From the NCBI GenBank assembly GCA_018340805.1, contig JACMZG010001870.1:17273531-17337530 (forward strand): 64,000 nucleotides of DNA. The letters are read 5' to 3'. The DNA comes from Microvelia longipes (lineage: Eukaryota > Arthropoda > Insecta > Hemiptera > Veliidae). The stretch's first letter is position 1. The number at the start of each line of letters is the position of its first letter. The translations under genes and the position numbers were made by a program. The notes beneath the pieces are model-generated. The model ran no database searches. It had not been told where the DNA came from and saw only the letters and a list, made by a program, of their open reading frames with translations. This document shows, piece after piece, positions 10,946-21,100 of the stretch.

Positions 10946-11706
10946 GACAATAACCGCGGAATGTTACTATTAAAACGTAACTATTCTGTAGAAATATAAG
11001 ATAAAGAATAAGGGACAAGCACAAGAATTAATGAGATAAATAAATTATAATTCAATTGTCACAATGAAATAAATTACAACCATTTCAATGTATCAATAAT
11101 AAGTCATATGTTTGTATTTCTATAAATAATTTCAATAATGGCCACACTGTTCAAGAAGAGTAAAAAATAACCAGATGGGATCCTTAAAAGACAGTGTTAA
11201 CTTGTGTATGTCCGGTCAAAAATATAAAGATACTAACCCTTAATCATAAATGTAGTAATGAATGGGATTCTAAGTCACAAGTTATAGGTTGTTTTAACCA
11301 CTGTAATTGCCATGTCATCATTATATTAATATTATCTCATTGTATTGTTATAAATGTATAATAAACATATAGTTAACCAAGGAATTATTGTTTTGCCCTC
11401 TAGGGTCAAAAACAGGTGATTTCTTTTTTTGCTTACTCCTTAACCCTTCCTTTTCTTAGAGTAGAAGGAAATGAACGTTTTATTTTAATATCTATACGAA
11501 GATCTTATGTTGTTAGTAGTTTATTGGTTGATAAGATAGGTAGAACTAATTCTTACTAAATATTTTTTAAGCATTATAGATAATTACTTTTATGTTAGAA
11601 GAAATTTAATACATTATGTTAGTGTCCAATGAGTCTGCAGGTCCAGTAAATGTTAGTGTAACATATGCCGATGGAAATACGCTAGTATCGGCAGTCAATT
11701 GACTTA
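10946..11706. other. AT-rich intergenic DNA, no gene
   Basis: No convincing coding frame, RNA gene or known repeat was seen. The duplicate is at 27066-27830. Confidence 0.5.
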
Positions 11707-12424
11707 TAGTCCAAGAGCCATTTGATTGATTGATTTTGTGATTCATTTCGTACTAATCTAACCAAATTTTTCTGAAAACATACCTTAAACTATGAAGAAA
11801 AAACATAGTCTGACTATCCAGAGTGAAGGCCCTTATATGATGTTCAAAATTTTATAAAATCGCACGAATTTCAGTTTTCTTGAAATGTGTTCAAAACATG
11901 AATACAACATTTTTGAAAGCTGATAAAATTAGCCACAAAACGAGTGTTTTTTCGTCAAAATCAGGTAAATACAACTAAAGTTATGGCATTTGTAAAATGG
12001 CCAAACAAATGCACAAAAAGCCAATATTTTTTCAAAGAAATTTGCTGACTTTGCATCAATTAACCATATTTTTAAGTGTTTTTAAAAGAGCCATAATTTT
12101 GGTTGCAGTCATCCGATCTTGACGATTAAACACTCGTTTTACAGAAAATTTTATAACCTTTAAAAAATGTTCTCTTCATGTTTTGCACACGACCCACAGG
12201 GAGCCACTTGTTTCTAAAAAATAGAAATTTGTGTGATTTTATAAAATTTTGAACATGGAAAGGCAGTTTGCCTTTCCAAAGTTATGTTTTCATGAAAACA
12301 TAGTCTGCCACTCTGGAAAGGCAGACTATGTTTTTTCTTCATATTTTAAGGAATATTTTAAGAAAAAATTGGTTTGAAGTAGTAAAAAATGATTCACATT
12401 TTTTCTGGTCCGGCTCTTGGACTA
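11707..12424. mobile_element. Long foldback MITE (copy a)
   Basis: The element begins TAGTCCAAGAGCC and ends GGCTCTTGGACTA. Almost the whole 718 bp forms one imperfect palindrome with arms of about 350 bp. It is flanked by TA (also TTA on both sides in this copy). There is no transposase frame. TA targeting fits a Tc1/mariner-like helper, but this is inference. Copy b (27831-28538) is its duplicate; copy c (41511-42158) is independent. Confidence 0.75.
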
Positions 12425-12499
12425 TTATGTTCTTGTACTGAGATAGAAATTTACTAATATCGTCAATACCTTCAATAATTTTTCCATGTCGCATTTTAC

Positions 12500-12800
12500 T
12501 TTTCCTCATTTATGCGAAGGTATATTGAAAAAGTATTGTGTTTTGCAAAAAACCGAAAACAGGATGTCAGAGGAATTATATGATTCATGTATTTTTAAGA
12601 CCTCCTAGCGTTTTTCCCAAAATTGTTTGGCCATCTATATGTGTATGTAAGTATCTTTCTGTTATCATCGTAGTTACACTGTATTTATGGCGAAGATTTA
12701 AATCTTGGTACAAACCAATCATACGGTCAAGTTGCGCTATTATTTACGCCAATAAAGATTCAGCAAAAATACCAAAATTCATTTGGTATTTTTATTTCAC
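12500..12800 (+). repeat. Dispersed repeat family D (copy 1)
   Basis: It shares an ordered set of words with 52783-53060 and, in reverse, 37235-37465, 55590-55800 and 59440-59800: AAAAGTATTGTGTTTTGC, AAGACCTCCTA, CTGTTATCATCGTAG. No coding potential. Class unknown. Confidence 0.65.
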
Positions 12801-13043
12801 GAGCAAAATAATTTAACATTCTATTAATTAAATGCCCTAGTTTTTAGTGAGATAACTAGAACTCGAGGGTATCGGTTACATTTTAAAAAATAATAAGTAA
12901 CATCAAAATAAGATGTTCCCTCAAAATCTTGTTCATCTTTTGATTTAAATTGAAAACTATATTATTTTTGCTCTTAGTCTTCTATATCGCCCCACTACTA
13001 GTTATCGCACCCTTCAATGCCCCTTAAAATTCTATATCACACC
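12801..13043. other. Intergenic DNA running into the gap
   Basis: It matches 28930-29160 and stops at the N run with homology still continuing. Confidence 0.6.
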
Positions 13044-13978
13044 NNNNNNNNNNNNNNNNNNNNNNNNNNNNNNNNNNNNNNNNNNNNNNNNNNNNNNNNN
13101 NNNNNNNNNNNNNNNNNNNNNNNNNNNNNNNNNNNNNNNNNNNNNNNNNNNNNNNNNNNNNNNNNNNNNNNNNNNNNNNNNNNNNNNNNNNNNNNNNNNN
13201 NNNNNNNNNNNNNNNNNNNNNNNNNNNNNNNNNNNNNNNNNNNNNNNNNNNNNNNNNNNNNNNNNNNNNNNNNNNNNNNNNNNNNNNNNNNNNNNNNNNN
13301 NNNNNNNNNNNNNNNNNNNNNNNNNNNNNNNNNNNNNNNNNNNNNNNNNNNNNNNNNNNNNNNNNNNNNNNNNNNNNNNNNNNNNNNNNNNNNNNNNNNN
13401 NNNNNNNNNNNNNNNNNNNNNNNNNNNNNNNNNNNNNNNNNNNNNNNNNNNNNNNNNNNNNNNNNNNNNNNNNNNNNNNNNNNNNNNNNNNNNNNNNNNN
13501 NNNNNNNNNNNNNNNNNNNNNNNNNNNNNNNNNNNNNNNNNNNNNNNNNNNNNNNNNNNNNNNNNNNNNNNNNNNNNNNNNNNNNNNNNNNNNNNNNNNN
13601 NNNNNNNNNNNNNNNNNNNNNNNNNNNNNNNNNNNNNNNNNNNNNNNNNNNNNNNNNNNNNNNNNNNNNNNNNNNNNNNNNNNNNNNNNNNNNNNNNNNN
13701 NNNNNNNNNNNNNNNNNNNNNNNNNNNNNNNNNNNNNNNNNNNNNNNNNNNNNNNNNNNNNNNNNNNNNNNNNNNNNNNNNNNNNNNNNNNNNNNNNNNN
13801 NNNNNNNNNNNNNNNNNNNNNNNNNNNNNNNNNNNNNNNNNNNNNNNNNNNNNNNNNNNNNNNNNNNNNNNNNNNNNNNNNNNNNNNNNNNNNNNNNNNN
13901 NNNNNNNNNNNNNNNNNNNNNNNNNNNNNNNNNNNNNNNNNNNNNNNNNNNNNNNNNNNNNNNNNNNNNNNNNNNNNN
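13044..13978. other. Assembly gap (N)
   Basis: An unbroken run of about 935 N. Nothing can be said of its content. Confidence 0.99.
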
Positions 13979-14663
13979 ATATTAAAAGTTTTAGGTGTTT
14001 AAGTCTCCTGGTAAGAGTTAACAGCAACTTTTATTAAACAGAGATCTTTGTAGGTTGTATCTTGTATTAAAAAGGCTTGTAGATTTCTTACTTGCTATAG
14101 GTAGGGGGTCTTACTTGCTAGGAGTAAGAGCCCCCGCTGGTGGTCTTACCTAGACCTCCAGTGGTCTACCTCTAACCTAGGTATGGGCTCATACCTAGAG
14201 GTATGAGCCCACAGGATGTCTTACATGCCAGAAGTAAGACTCTTATTTTTTTTTAAACATTTATTTATAAAATATACAAAATTAAGATACATATGTAACA
14301 TTAATCAGGTTTATCCCTCCACAAAAGATACAACACAAGATATCTTGCGCCGTGGAGGGATAAATTATTGGATGCTTACCCCTAGAGTGGTTTTTTACCG
14401 AGTTGGGTTAGGCCATAATAACCCGGGTTTGAGACTCCTCCCGCAAAATCAATACAGGTGATTTCATAAAAATTTAAGTAATACTGATAACCGTAAGAAT
14501 CTTGGCACATTCGTTGGTTCAGTACATGTGTACTAAATGTCAATTCGATTAAAATATTTCTCTGCGTTTGATGAACTAACTGTAAAAAAATCGAAAAATA
14601 ATCTAGTTGAGTTGAACTTTATTCAAGTATATCTCTTTAGGTAATGAATAAGAACACAAAGAT
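13979..14663. other. Intergenic DNA with nested short palindromes
   Basis: No gene recognised. A cluster of short inverted words occurs at 14100-14240 (for example GTATGGGCTCATACC and GGTATGAGCCCAC). A clean hairpin of 13 bp (TTTATCCCTCCAC, 14310-14322, with GTGGAGGGATAAA, 14352-14364) has a 29-base loop. Confidence 0.5.
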
Positions 14664-14892
14664 TTGTTTCAATACGGCAAGTATGTCTACGATTTTTTTT
14701 GGATCATAAAAGTTAAGCTGAATCAAGTTGGGTCAGTGCCTGGATGGGTAACGGCCGGGAACAAAACGAATGTACCTGAAAGCAAGCGAAGCGGTCCCGA
14801 AAAAGTGCTGCAGTTAATTTGCTTATTTGTGTATTCTGAGAACGAGCGTAGTGAATCCGATGTTTTGTGAAAAGTTCCGAGGTACCTCGTGT
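14664..14892 (+). mobile_element. 5S-like SINE (copy 1)
   Basis: The head at 14712-14763 resembles the internal control region of 5S rRNA: GTTAAGCTG (box A) and TGCCTGGATGGGTAACGGCC (intermediate element and box C). It is followed by a body with AAGCGAAGCGGTCCCGAA and GAACGAGCGTAGTGAATCC and an end AAAAGTTCCGAGGTACC. The same head and end occur at 43040-43246 and 53300-53568. It would be transcribed by RNA polymerase III; it encodes no protein. Confidence 0.65.
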
Positions 14893-14988
14893 CAGATTTT
14901 TATAATATTACAGGTATACAGTCGTAGACTGAGAGTTGTCTAATTCACATTGTTTTGGTCTCGCTATTAATTTCCTTCCGTTCGTTAT

Positions 14989-15086
14989 ATGTCCGGTACT
15001 AAACGTGCTGCAGCTCAAGCTGCGGCCGCGGCGATAACAAACTCTACCTCTACCAATAAGAAACCTCACTCTGAGCCTTCTCTACC
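14989..15086 (+). pseudogene. Orphan N-terminal coding fragment, cut by an LTR
   Basis: An ATG at 14989 opens MSGTKRAAAQAAAAAITNST, an Ala-rich, Ser/Thr-rich start with GC-rich codons unlike the AT-rich surroundings. After about 33 codons the frame enters the end of the BEL/Pao LTR at 15087 and stops at 15142-15144. It could be the N-terminus of another element's gag or ORF1, or of a host gene. I do not recognise it. The junction may be genomic insertion or assembly chimera. Confidence 0.35.
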
Positions 15087-15678
15087 TGGTGAAACGTTTC
15101 CAAGTAATATGGAACACTCCACCTGCGTGGCTGGTATGGTTTAACCAAATAAATGACAAAATTTAAATAAAATATATATATAATGAGCTAGATAGGACTG
15201 TATAAATGAGATAGGAATGCGTATTAAAATAATAGTACTTAATAGGCACAAGTATAATAAAGTAGATAAGTATTTTTGGCTCACCTTGATGCTGTTGATG
15301 GGCGGCTTCTACCCGGGGTACGGCAGCTTGGCGATCTGTTCGTTAACTTAAATTAAAATTATAGAAAGTAAACGATAAATGAAATTTGTGCTCAAGATAA
15401 AACAAAATTATAAAACACTTTGAGGCGGCACGGAGGCGGTAAATTTGTATGAGACCCAAATTTGAGTAGCGGCGGCGTGGCTATCAATGGCGTCGATGGT
15501 CTCGTAAAGCCGACTAAATTTCTTCACTCGGAAGCTATGTAGCGTGTTTCTCACCCATGGAGGGGAGAGCCAATCAAAATCTACCTTTACCTGTGCCTTC
15601 AAGATAAATACATAAAATAAATGATAAACTTGTAAAATAATATATATGTACTTAGATAAAATCAAAATAAATCCACCA
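15087..15678 (-). repeat. BEL/Pao 3' LTR of element 3
   Basis: It is 592 bp, with ends TGGTGGATTT and TTTCACCA on the minus strand. Outside DNA begins immediately to the left (CTCTACC), which fixes the inner LTR end for the whole family. The left flank does not match the five bases beside the 5' LTR of element 2 (ATGAA), so the two are not the ends of one insertion. Confidence 0.87.
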
Positions 15679-15695
15679 TATTCGCCCCCTTGAAG
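15679..15695 (-). other. Polypurine tract region, element 3
   Basis: The minus strand reads CTTCAAGGGGGCGAATA directly before the LTR start TGGTGG. Confidence 0.65.
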
Positions 15696-15845
15696 TACGA
15701 CAGGACTTCAACGGAAGCAAGATGAAAAAGTAAGTCCACAAAACAAAGAAACAAATCTAAACCTCTAGCGGTCAAACAAAAATTAAAGAAAACTTCTAAG
15801 AAAAATTCAAAACAAAAAATAAAACTTAAGAGGCCGGAACAGGCG

Positions 15846-17090
15846 CTAATTTACGGATAGGGCGTCTATAATTACCGTGGAGGTGCGCACCGTAACAGCT
15901 CTAACAACGCTATCAGTACCCGGATGAACTTGAATTATTTCCCCTAAGGGGTACGAGAGAGGAGGAGAATTATCCTCCTTAATCCACACTAACTGACCTA
16001 TATTAGGGTTATTAGAGGGCGTAAACCATTTTCCTTTATTTTGGAGAGTATGCAAGTATTCTCTCTCCCACCTGCGCCAAAAAGTTTGAGAAATTTGAGC
16101 AACAAGTTGCCAACGGTTTAATCGTCTTAAATTAATAGATTCGAGATTAACCTCGGGAACTGCGACCAACGGTTTGCCGATCAAAAAATGACCTGGAGTT
16201 AAACTTTGAAGTTCGTCCGGCGAACTAGTGTCAGCACACAGAGGACGAGAGTTTAAAATTGCTTCAACTCGGGCGGTAATAGTAGAGAATTCTTCGAAGG
16301 TAAGTTTCTGGTTACCTACAGCACGACTAATATGCCTTTTAGTATTTTTTATGTTAGATTCTGCCAAACCGTTCATAAAAGGCGCTCTAGGTACCGAAAA
16401 ATGAAAATTTATTCCAATATCTGAGAAATATTTCGAAATTATTTTATTATTAGTAGAAGAACGCAAAAATTCGACTATTTCCCGGAACTCGCGAGAAGCT
16501 CCTCGAAAATTCGAAGCTTGATCGCAATAAATATTAGCGGGTTTTCCACGGCGTGAAGCAAGGCGTGTAAGAGCGGCTATAAAACTATCAGTAGATAGAC
16601 TTGTTAAAATTTCGATATGCACTGCTTTAACAGCGCAACAAATAAAGAGAGCAAAGTATCCTTTGTAAGTGAGAGCGTATTTACGAAGACTCTCTTTTAA
16701 AGTATAAGGGCCAGCTAAATCAACAGAACAAAAATTAAAAGGTTGATCTGGTTTAATTCTAAAAGCGGGCAAATTACCCATAGGCGGCGTAAATACGGCT
16801 CTGTGCTTAGCACAAAAAAACAAGAATGAATAACTTTGCGGATAACTTGTCGACAATTAATAATCCAATATTCTCTAGAAATTAAACTTTGAAGAGTTCT
16901 GCAACCAGCGTGTAAATAAACTTTATGAAAGTGCTTAATAATAAGTATAGTTAATTCGCTTTTCTTGCTCAAAAGTATTGGATGCTTAGCGTTGTAACTA
17001 AGATTACTATTAACTAGACGACCGCCTACTCTAAGTAAACCGATTTCATCTAAAAAAGGTGACAGACTCTGAGCCTTGGTTGAGCAAGGC
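15846..17090 (-). pseudogene. int: BEL/Pao integrase and DUF5641-like C-terminus, element 3 (best copy)
   Basis: The frame 15846-16856 is open for more than 300 codons. The catalytic triad is visible: Asp in SVDLAGPYT, Asp in YCDQASNFRG, and Glu in MNGLAESNIKNTKRH. It continues through LQSLTPGHFLIGKPL, QTFWRRWEREYLHTL and VWIKEDNSPPLSYPLGEI to HPGTDSVVRAVTVRT and a TAG stop (15846-15848); this tail is the DUF5641-like end. The zinc module (HFHKVYLHAGC ... HSC) lies in a second frame upstream (16715-16972). A change at about 16815 shifts the frame between HSC and AKH. Otherwise length and motifs are those of a normal BEL/Pao integrase. Confidence 0.9.
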
Positions 17091-18299
17091 TTATTTGCTA
17101 ATAAAGTTTTAATTCTTCTGCGAAATAATATGCTTGCTCAGAACGAATACAGACATTTAGAGCGTAAGTAAGGTTTTGAACACTAAGCGTATTAGGTGGT
17201 GGCTTACGATTCTGTGGAGATCGAAGGTTACTTATAAAATGTAAACAATAAAACATAGTTCGCTGAAGTTTACTAAGATTAGAAAATAGAGTACTCCACG
17301 GAATAGGATCTGCAGCTGGTATTTGATATCTCTGAGGTGGCAAGAACACAATTATCTACAGATTTAACCTCAGGCAAATTTCCTAGAGGCAAGCTATCAA
17401 AATGTAATATAGGCCAACTAGATATAGGCTCATAAGCCCACTGAGGTCCATTAAACCATTCACTATATGAGATTAAATTTAGCGGAGTAAGACCTCTCGA
17501 AGCGGGTCACTAATATTTATAATTAGTAGTAATATGGTGCCACTCAGACACTGAAGTGTTCTCTAATATCGATACAACTCTATTAGACACAAATAATTTG
17601 AGGAGATGAGGGTTTTTCTAATCCATGACAGAACTATGGTAGAGTCAGAAAATAAATATGTATTTGAAATTTTAATAGGAAGCTTAGAAATAAAAGGCTG
17701 CACAGATTTTACTAATTTTGATAACAACAATGCACCAATTAATTCTAATCTAGGAACAGTGGGTGTTTTAGACGGTGCAACTTTAGTCTTAGATTTTAAC
17801 AAAAATATTTTGACACCGTTATCCAACTGAACTCTCAAATACAATGCGGCGGCGGATCCTTTTAGACTGCCATCACAAAACCCTATCAACTGAATTTTAA
17901 GCGGGAAAGACGGAAATAAAAGTCTAGGTATTTTTAAAGTATTAAGTTGCGGTAATTCTGATAAGTATTGATGCCATTGAGAGGCAAGAGAGGGGGGAAT
18001 AGGTTCATCCCATGTTACACCTGATTCCCAAATAGACTTTAATAACATTTAAATAAAAATATTGTGGGCGCGGCAAAACCTAAGGGATCGTAGATCCGTG
18101 CGACCACACTAAGTACCTGACGTTTAGAATAAGTCGGGCTGAGAGGCGGAGGATCAATATAAAAGAAAAATACATCAGATTTAGGGTCCCAGCCGATTCC
18201 GAGTAATTTAATATTATCGTCTTCAGAGTTACGAATAACTAGAGAGGTGGAGGGTTCATTATTCTGAATTTTTCCAACAACTCGGGACAATTACTAATC
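17091..18299 (-). pseudogene. BEL/Pao RNase H / A17 region, element 3
   Basis: Pieces in different frames carry KLLGIGWDPKSDVFFF (about 18200), SKRQVLSVVARIYDPLGF, WESGVTWDEPIPPSLA, GFCDGSLKGSAAALYL, PRLELIGALLLSKL and FSDSTIVLSWI. Breaks near 18045, 17605 and 17330 come from one- to three-base differences from element 1. Function as for element 1. Confidence 0.85.
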
Positions 18300-19089
18300 C
18301 ATTTATTCAAAGGAAAACCTCCGGAAGCAAGCAATGAAGATAATTGATTTTTTTATCTCAATAAGACTACTTGGCGAGTCCGATCCACCAAAAATCATCT
18401 ACTATAGAATTATCTTTTATAATAGGGACAGCTAGAGGATATTTACTACCTTCGTCTTTAACAAGTTGAAGTAAACAGCGATGCGATAAGTAGGAAGAGG
18501 GAGACAGACCGTACGTAACAGTACAGAGTGTGTAATCCGTTACAGGTAATAAGGGATCGGTTCGAAAAAATATATGAACAAATTTGCGTTGATTTTCATG
18601 TAATAAAATCTGCCTATACATTTTTGAGATATCACAACAAAAGACTAACTTTTCTATGCGGAAATTAAGTAAAACATCGGGTACTTCGTTTTGCAATTTA
18701 GGACCGGAAAACAACATTTCATTGATCGATGTACCAGAATTTTTCGCCGAACCATCAAAAACAACCCGTGCTTTAGTGGTAGGGGAATGCGGATTAAAAA
18801 CAACAAAATATGGCACATAGTAGTAGGCTCCAGGAGAGGTGGCCTTTTCCATATGACCTAAATCCTCATATTCTTTTAAAAAACTAACACAGTCATCTCT
18901 TAAGTTAATATTTTTTCGAAATCTATTTTCTTGCGAAAAGAAACGTGTTAATGCGACCGTTTTTGATTCAGGAAAAGTCAGAGTATCAGGATCAACTTTA
19001 AACGGCATTTCTACGATAAAACGGCCAGAAGAGTTGCGTCTATGCGTTTTAATAAAATGTTGTTCACAAAACTCGTCTTCAGGACTCAA
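18300..19089 (-). pseudogene. BEL/Pao reverse transcriptase, element 3 (best copy)
   Basis: An open stretch 18367-19089 begins before the palm (RFIVEMPFKVDPDTLTFPES, SKTVALTRFF) and contains YVPYFVVFNPHSPTTKARVV with FDGSAKNSGTSINEML, typical of the BEL/Pao RT fingers, then CDISKMYRQILL with catalytic Asp and SIVDD with the catalytic pair. The frame fails just after IVDD (at about 18395) through a 2-base loss relative to element 2, where IVDDIFGGSDSPSSL continues. Confidence 0.9.
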
Positions 19090-20445
19090 ACAGTTTTATT
19101 TGAAACGTTTTCAGCTTCCCAAAAACGCTCAAGATTTGTTAAGTTGCTCAATAGTACAATTAGACGAATAGGTTAATAAAGCTAAATTATCGTTGTTCGA
19201 AGTAAACTGATCTTTAATCTTATCAGGGACTGACATAGAACCCAAAATAATATGACCAAATATAGAAGAAAAAATAATTAAGTCATCGTTCGGTGAAACC
19301 ACTGATGATGGCACCAATATTTTAGGCAATACTTCACAACCTAGTAAAATATCAACCGGTCTAGAGTGATAAAACTCAGGATCTGCGAGATCTAACCCTT
19401 GAACTATATTTTTACAACTTGCGGGTAAACTTGTAAGCGGAACTTTAGGCAAAATGGTTTCAACAACTAAAGGTTGTGCGTAAATCTGAGGATTATTTTT
19501 AAACCTAGGTTTAATTAAACACTCTACCTTACCCAGACTAACACCAACAGAATTATTAGATAAACCAGTGAAATTTTGAGAACAAGACTGAACAGGTAAC
19601 TCCAGCTTGTGAACTAGTTCTTGTGATATTAAAGTAACTGTAGAGGCACAATCAATTAAAATCCTACAATTAATAAATTCGCCTTTTCTATTTTGAATAA
19701 CAGCACAGGCTGTACCAAGTAAAACAGCGGCAGAGTTAGCAACCGTTTGTGGAGAAGATACTGTTGTACAGACGTTATTATCAGATATATTATTAATATT
19801 AGCGGGAGCACTATTGTCTGAATCAGGCGGATCTTTAGAACTATTTTTTGAGTTCGAATTGTGAACATTATTATTAAAATGAAGTAAATTATGATGGCGT
19901 TTTCTACAAAAACAAGTACGCGAGGACTTACATTTACTTACCTGTGAAAGCCCAAACAGTTGTAACAGTGACCATTTTTTTATAAATGCATGGCGATCAG
20001 AAACTGATAAATTTAAAAATTTAGGGCAATGATAAAGATGATGGTCGAGAGAACATTGAGGACATTTAATAGAACTTAAACTTGTTTTTGAGTTGTCAAT
20101 AGTGACTTTATCGTGTTCAGTTTTACTAGAACTTTGCGTAGCTAACACAATTTTGCGGTTAGGCGATGACTTGTAACTATTATAATTATTTCGCGGCGAT
20201 TCACTATTAATTTTGCGGGTAGAACTAGTATTATTATTAGTACTACAAGTAGAAATAATTTCAAGTACGCGGCATTCAGATTTGACGTAAGAGATCAAAC
20301 TATCAAAACTAGGAATGGTATCAACACCATTTTTATTTTCAAAAGCTTTACGAGTGACAGGATCTAAATTGCGGATAGCCAAACTAAATAATAAAAAATC
20401 AGACAAATCTGCCAACTTCATTTTCTTTAAACCTTCGCCGGTTAT
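19090..20445 (-). pseudogene. BEL/Pao gag C-terminus and aspartic protease, element 3
   Basis: The open frame 19129-20421 starts inside gag (MKLADLSDFLLF). A first zinc knuckle CPQCSLDHHLYHC is intact; the second is garbled by a local frameshift pair (FIKKWSLLQLFG); the third has CFCRKRHHNLLH. A DUF1758-like protease follows: LLGTACAVIQNRKGEF, active-site segment RILIDCASTVTLIS, the flap region, and a later VDILLGCEVLPKIL. The protease cleaves the polyprotein. The catalytic triplet is Asp-Cys-Ala rather than Asp-Ser/Thr-Gly, and the same is seen in element 2, so it is a family trait. Confidence 0.85.
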
Positions 20446-20616
20446 CTCATCTGACTGACACTAGAACCACTGCAGGAGGCTTTATAAAACTCCGGATATG
20501 CGGTTTTTTCGTTTTTTCGAAAAAACACATAACTTTTCCTATTAGGCTTACGGTAAATTAGGGGACGGGGAAAAGGTTAAAAATGTAACCTTTTGTGTTG
20601 GTACTTTGCTAGTGAN
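20446..20616. other. Foreign junction sequence between elements 2 and 3, ending in N
   Basis: 170 bp unrelated to the BEL/Pao element. It includes a hairpin of GTTTTTTCG (20503-20511) and CGAAAAAAC (20518-20526) with a six-T loop. A single N is placed at 20616. It probably marks a contig join or local misassembly. Confidence 0.6.
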
Positions 20617-21100
20617 AGTATCCTGTAAGTGAGAGCGTATTTACGAAGACTCTCTTTTAAAGTATAAGGACCAGCTAAATCAACAGAACAAAAATTAAAA
20701 GGTTGATCTGGTTTAATTCTAAAAGCGGGCAAATTACCCATAGGCGGCGTAAATACAGCGGCTCTGTGCTTAGCACAAACAAAACAAGAATGAATAACTT
20801 TGCGGATAACTTGTCGACATTAATAATCCAATATTCTCTAGAAATTAAACTTTGAAGAGTTCTGCAACCAGCGTGTAAATAAACTTTATGAAAGTGCTTA
20901 ATAATAAAGTATAGTTAATTCGCTTTTCTTGCTCAAAAGTATTGGATGCTTAGCGTTTAACTAAGATTACTATTAACTAGACGACCGCCTACTCTAAGTA
21001 AACCGATTTCATCTAAAAAAGGTGACAGACTCTGAGCCTTGGTTGAGCAAGGCTTATTTGCTAATAAAAGTTTTAATTCTTCTGCGAAATAATATGCTTG
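20617..21100 (-). pseudogene. int: BEL/Pao integrase N-terminal part, element 2
   Basis: The zinc-binding module and the first catalytic Asp region match 4800-5110 of element 1. It is cut by the N, so the remaining catalytic residues and C-terminus are absent. Confidence 0.78.

Larger units (their letters stand above)
4800..13043. repeat. Large duplicated segment, left copy
   Basis: It is collinear with 20617-29160, both inside the BEL/Pao element and through about 2.9 kb of right flank (10134-13043 versus 26252-29160). The flank copies share a microsatellite, an inverted repeat, a 700-bp foldback and a dispersed repeat in the same order and spacing. The left copy ends in the N gap and the right copy begins at a lone N. 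Confidence 0.9.
15087..20445 (-). mobile_element. BEL/Pao element 3 (5' end missing)
   Basis: It contains the C-terminal part of gag, protease, RT, RNase H/A17, complete integrase and DUF5641 regions, polypurine tract and 3' LTR. Homology is lost at about 20445 inside gag, where 170 bp of unrelated sequence and an N separate it from element 2. It has the best preserved pol of the three copies, yet still has at least five frame breaks. Confidence 0.85.

Noticed and set aside
10839..11024. 61-codon minus-strand frame conserved at 26963-27148
   Set aside because: Conserved only because the locus is duplicated; it overlaps the inverted Penelope-like repeat.
13017..14027. Long open frames on both strands over the gap
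   Set aside because: They consist of N positions.
14712..14763. A genuine 5S rRNA gene
   Set aside because: Only the internal promoter part resembles 5S; the 5' and 3' thirds needed for the closing stem are absent and a SINE-type body follows.
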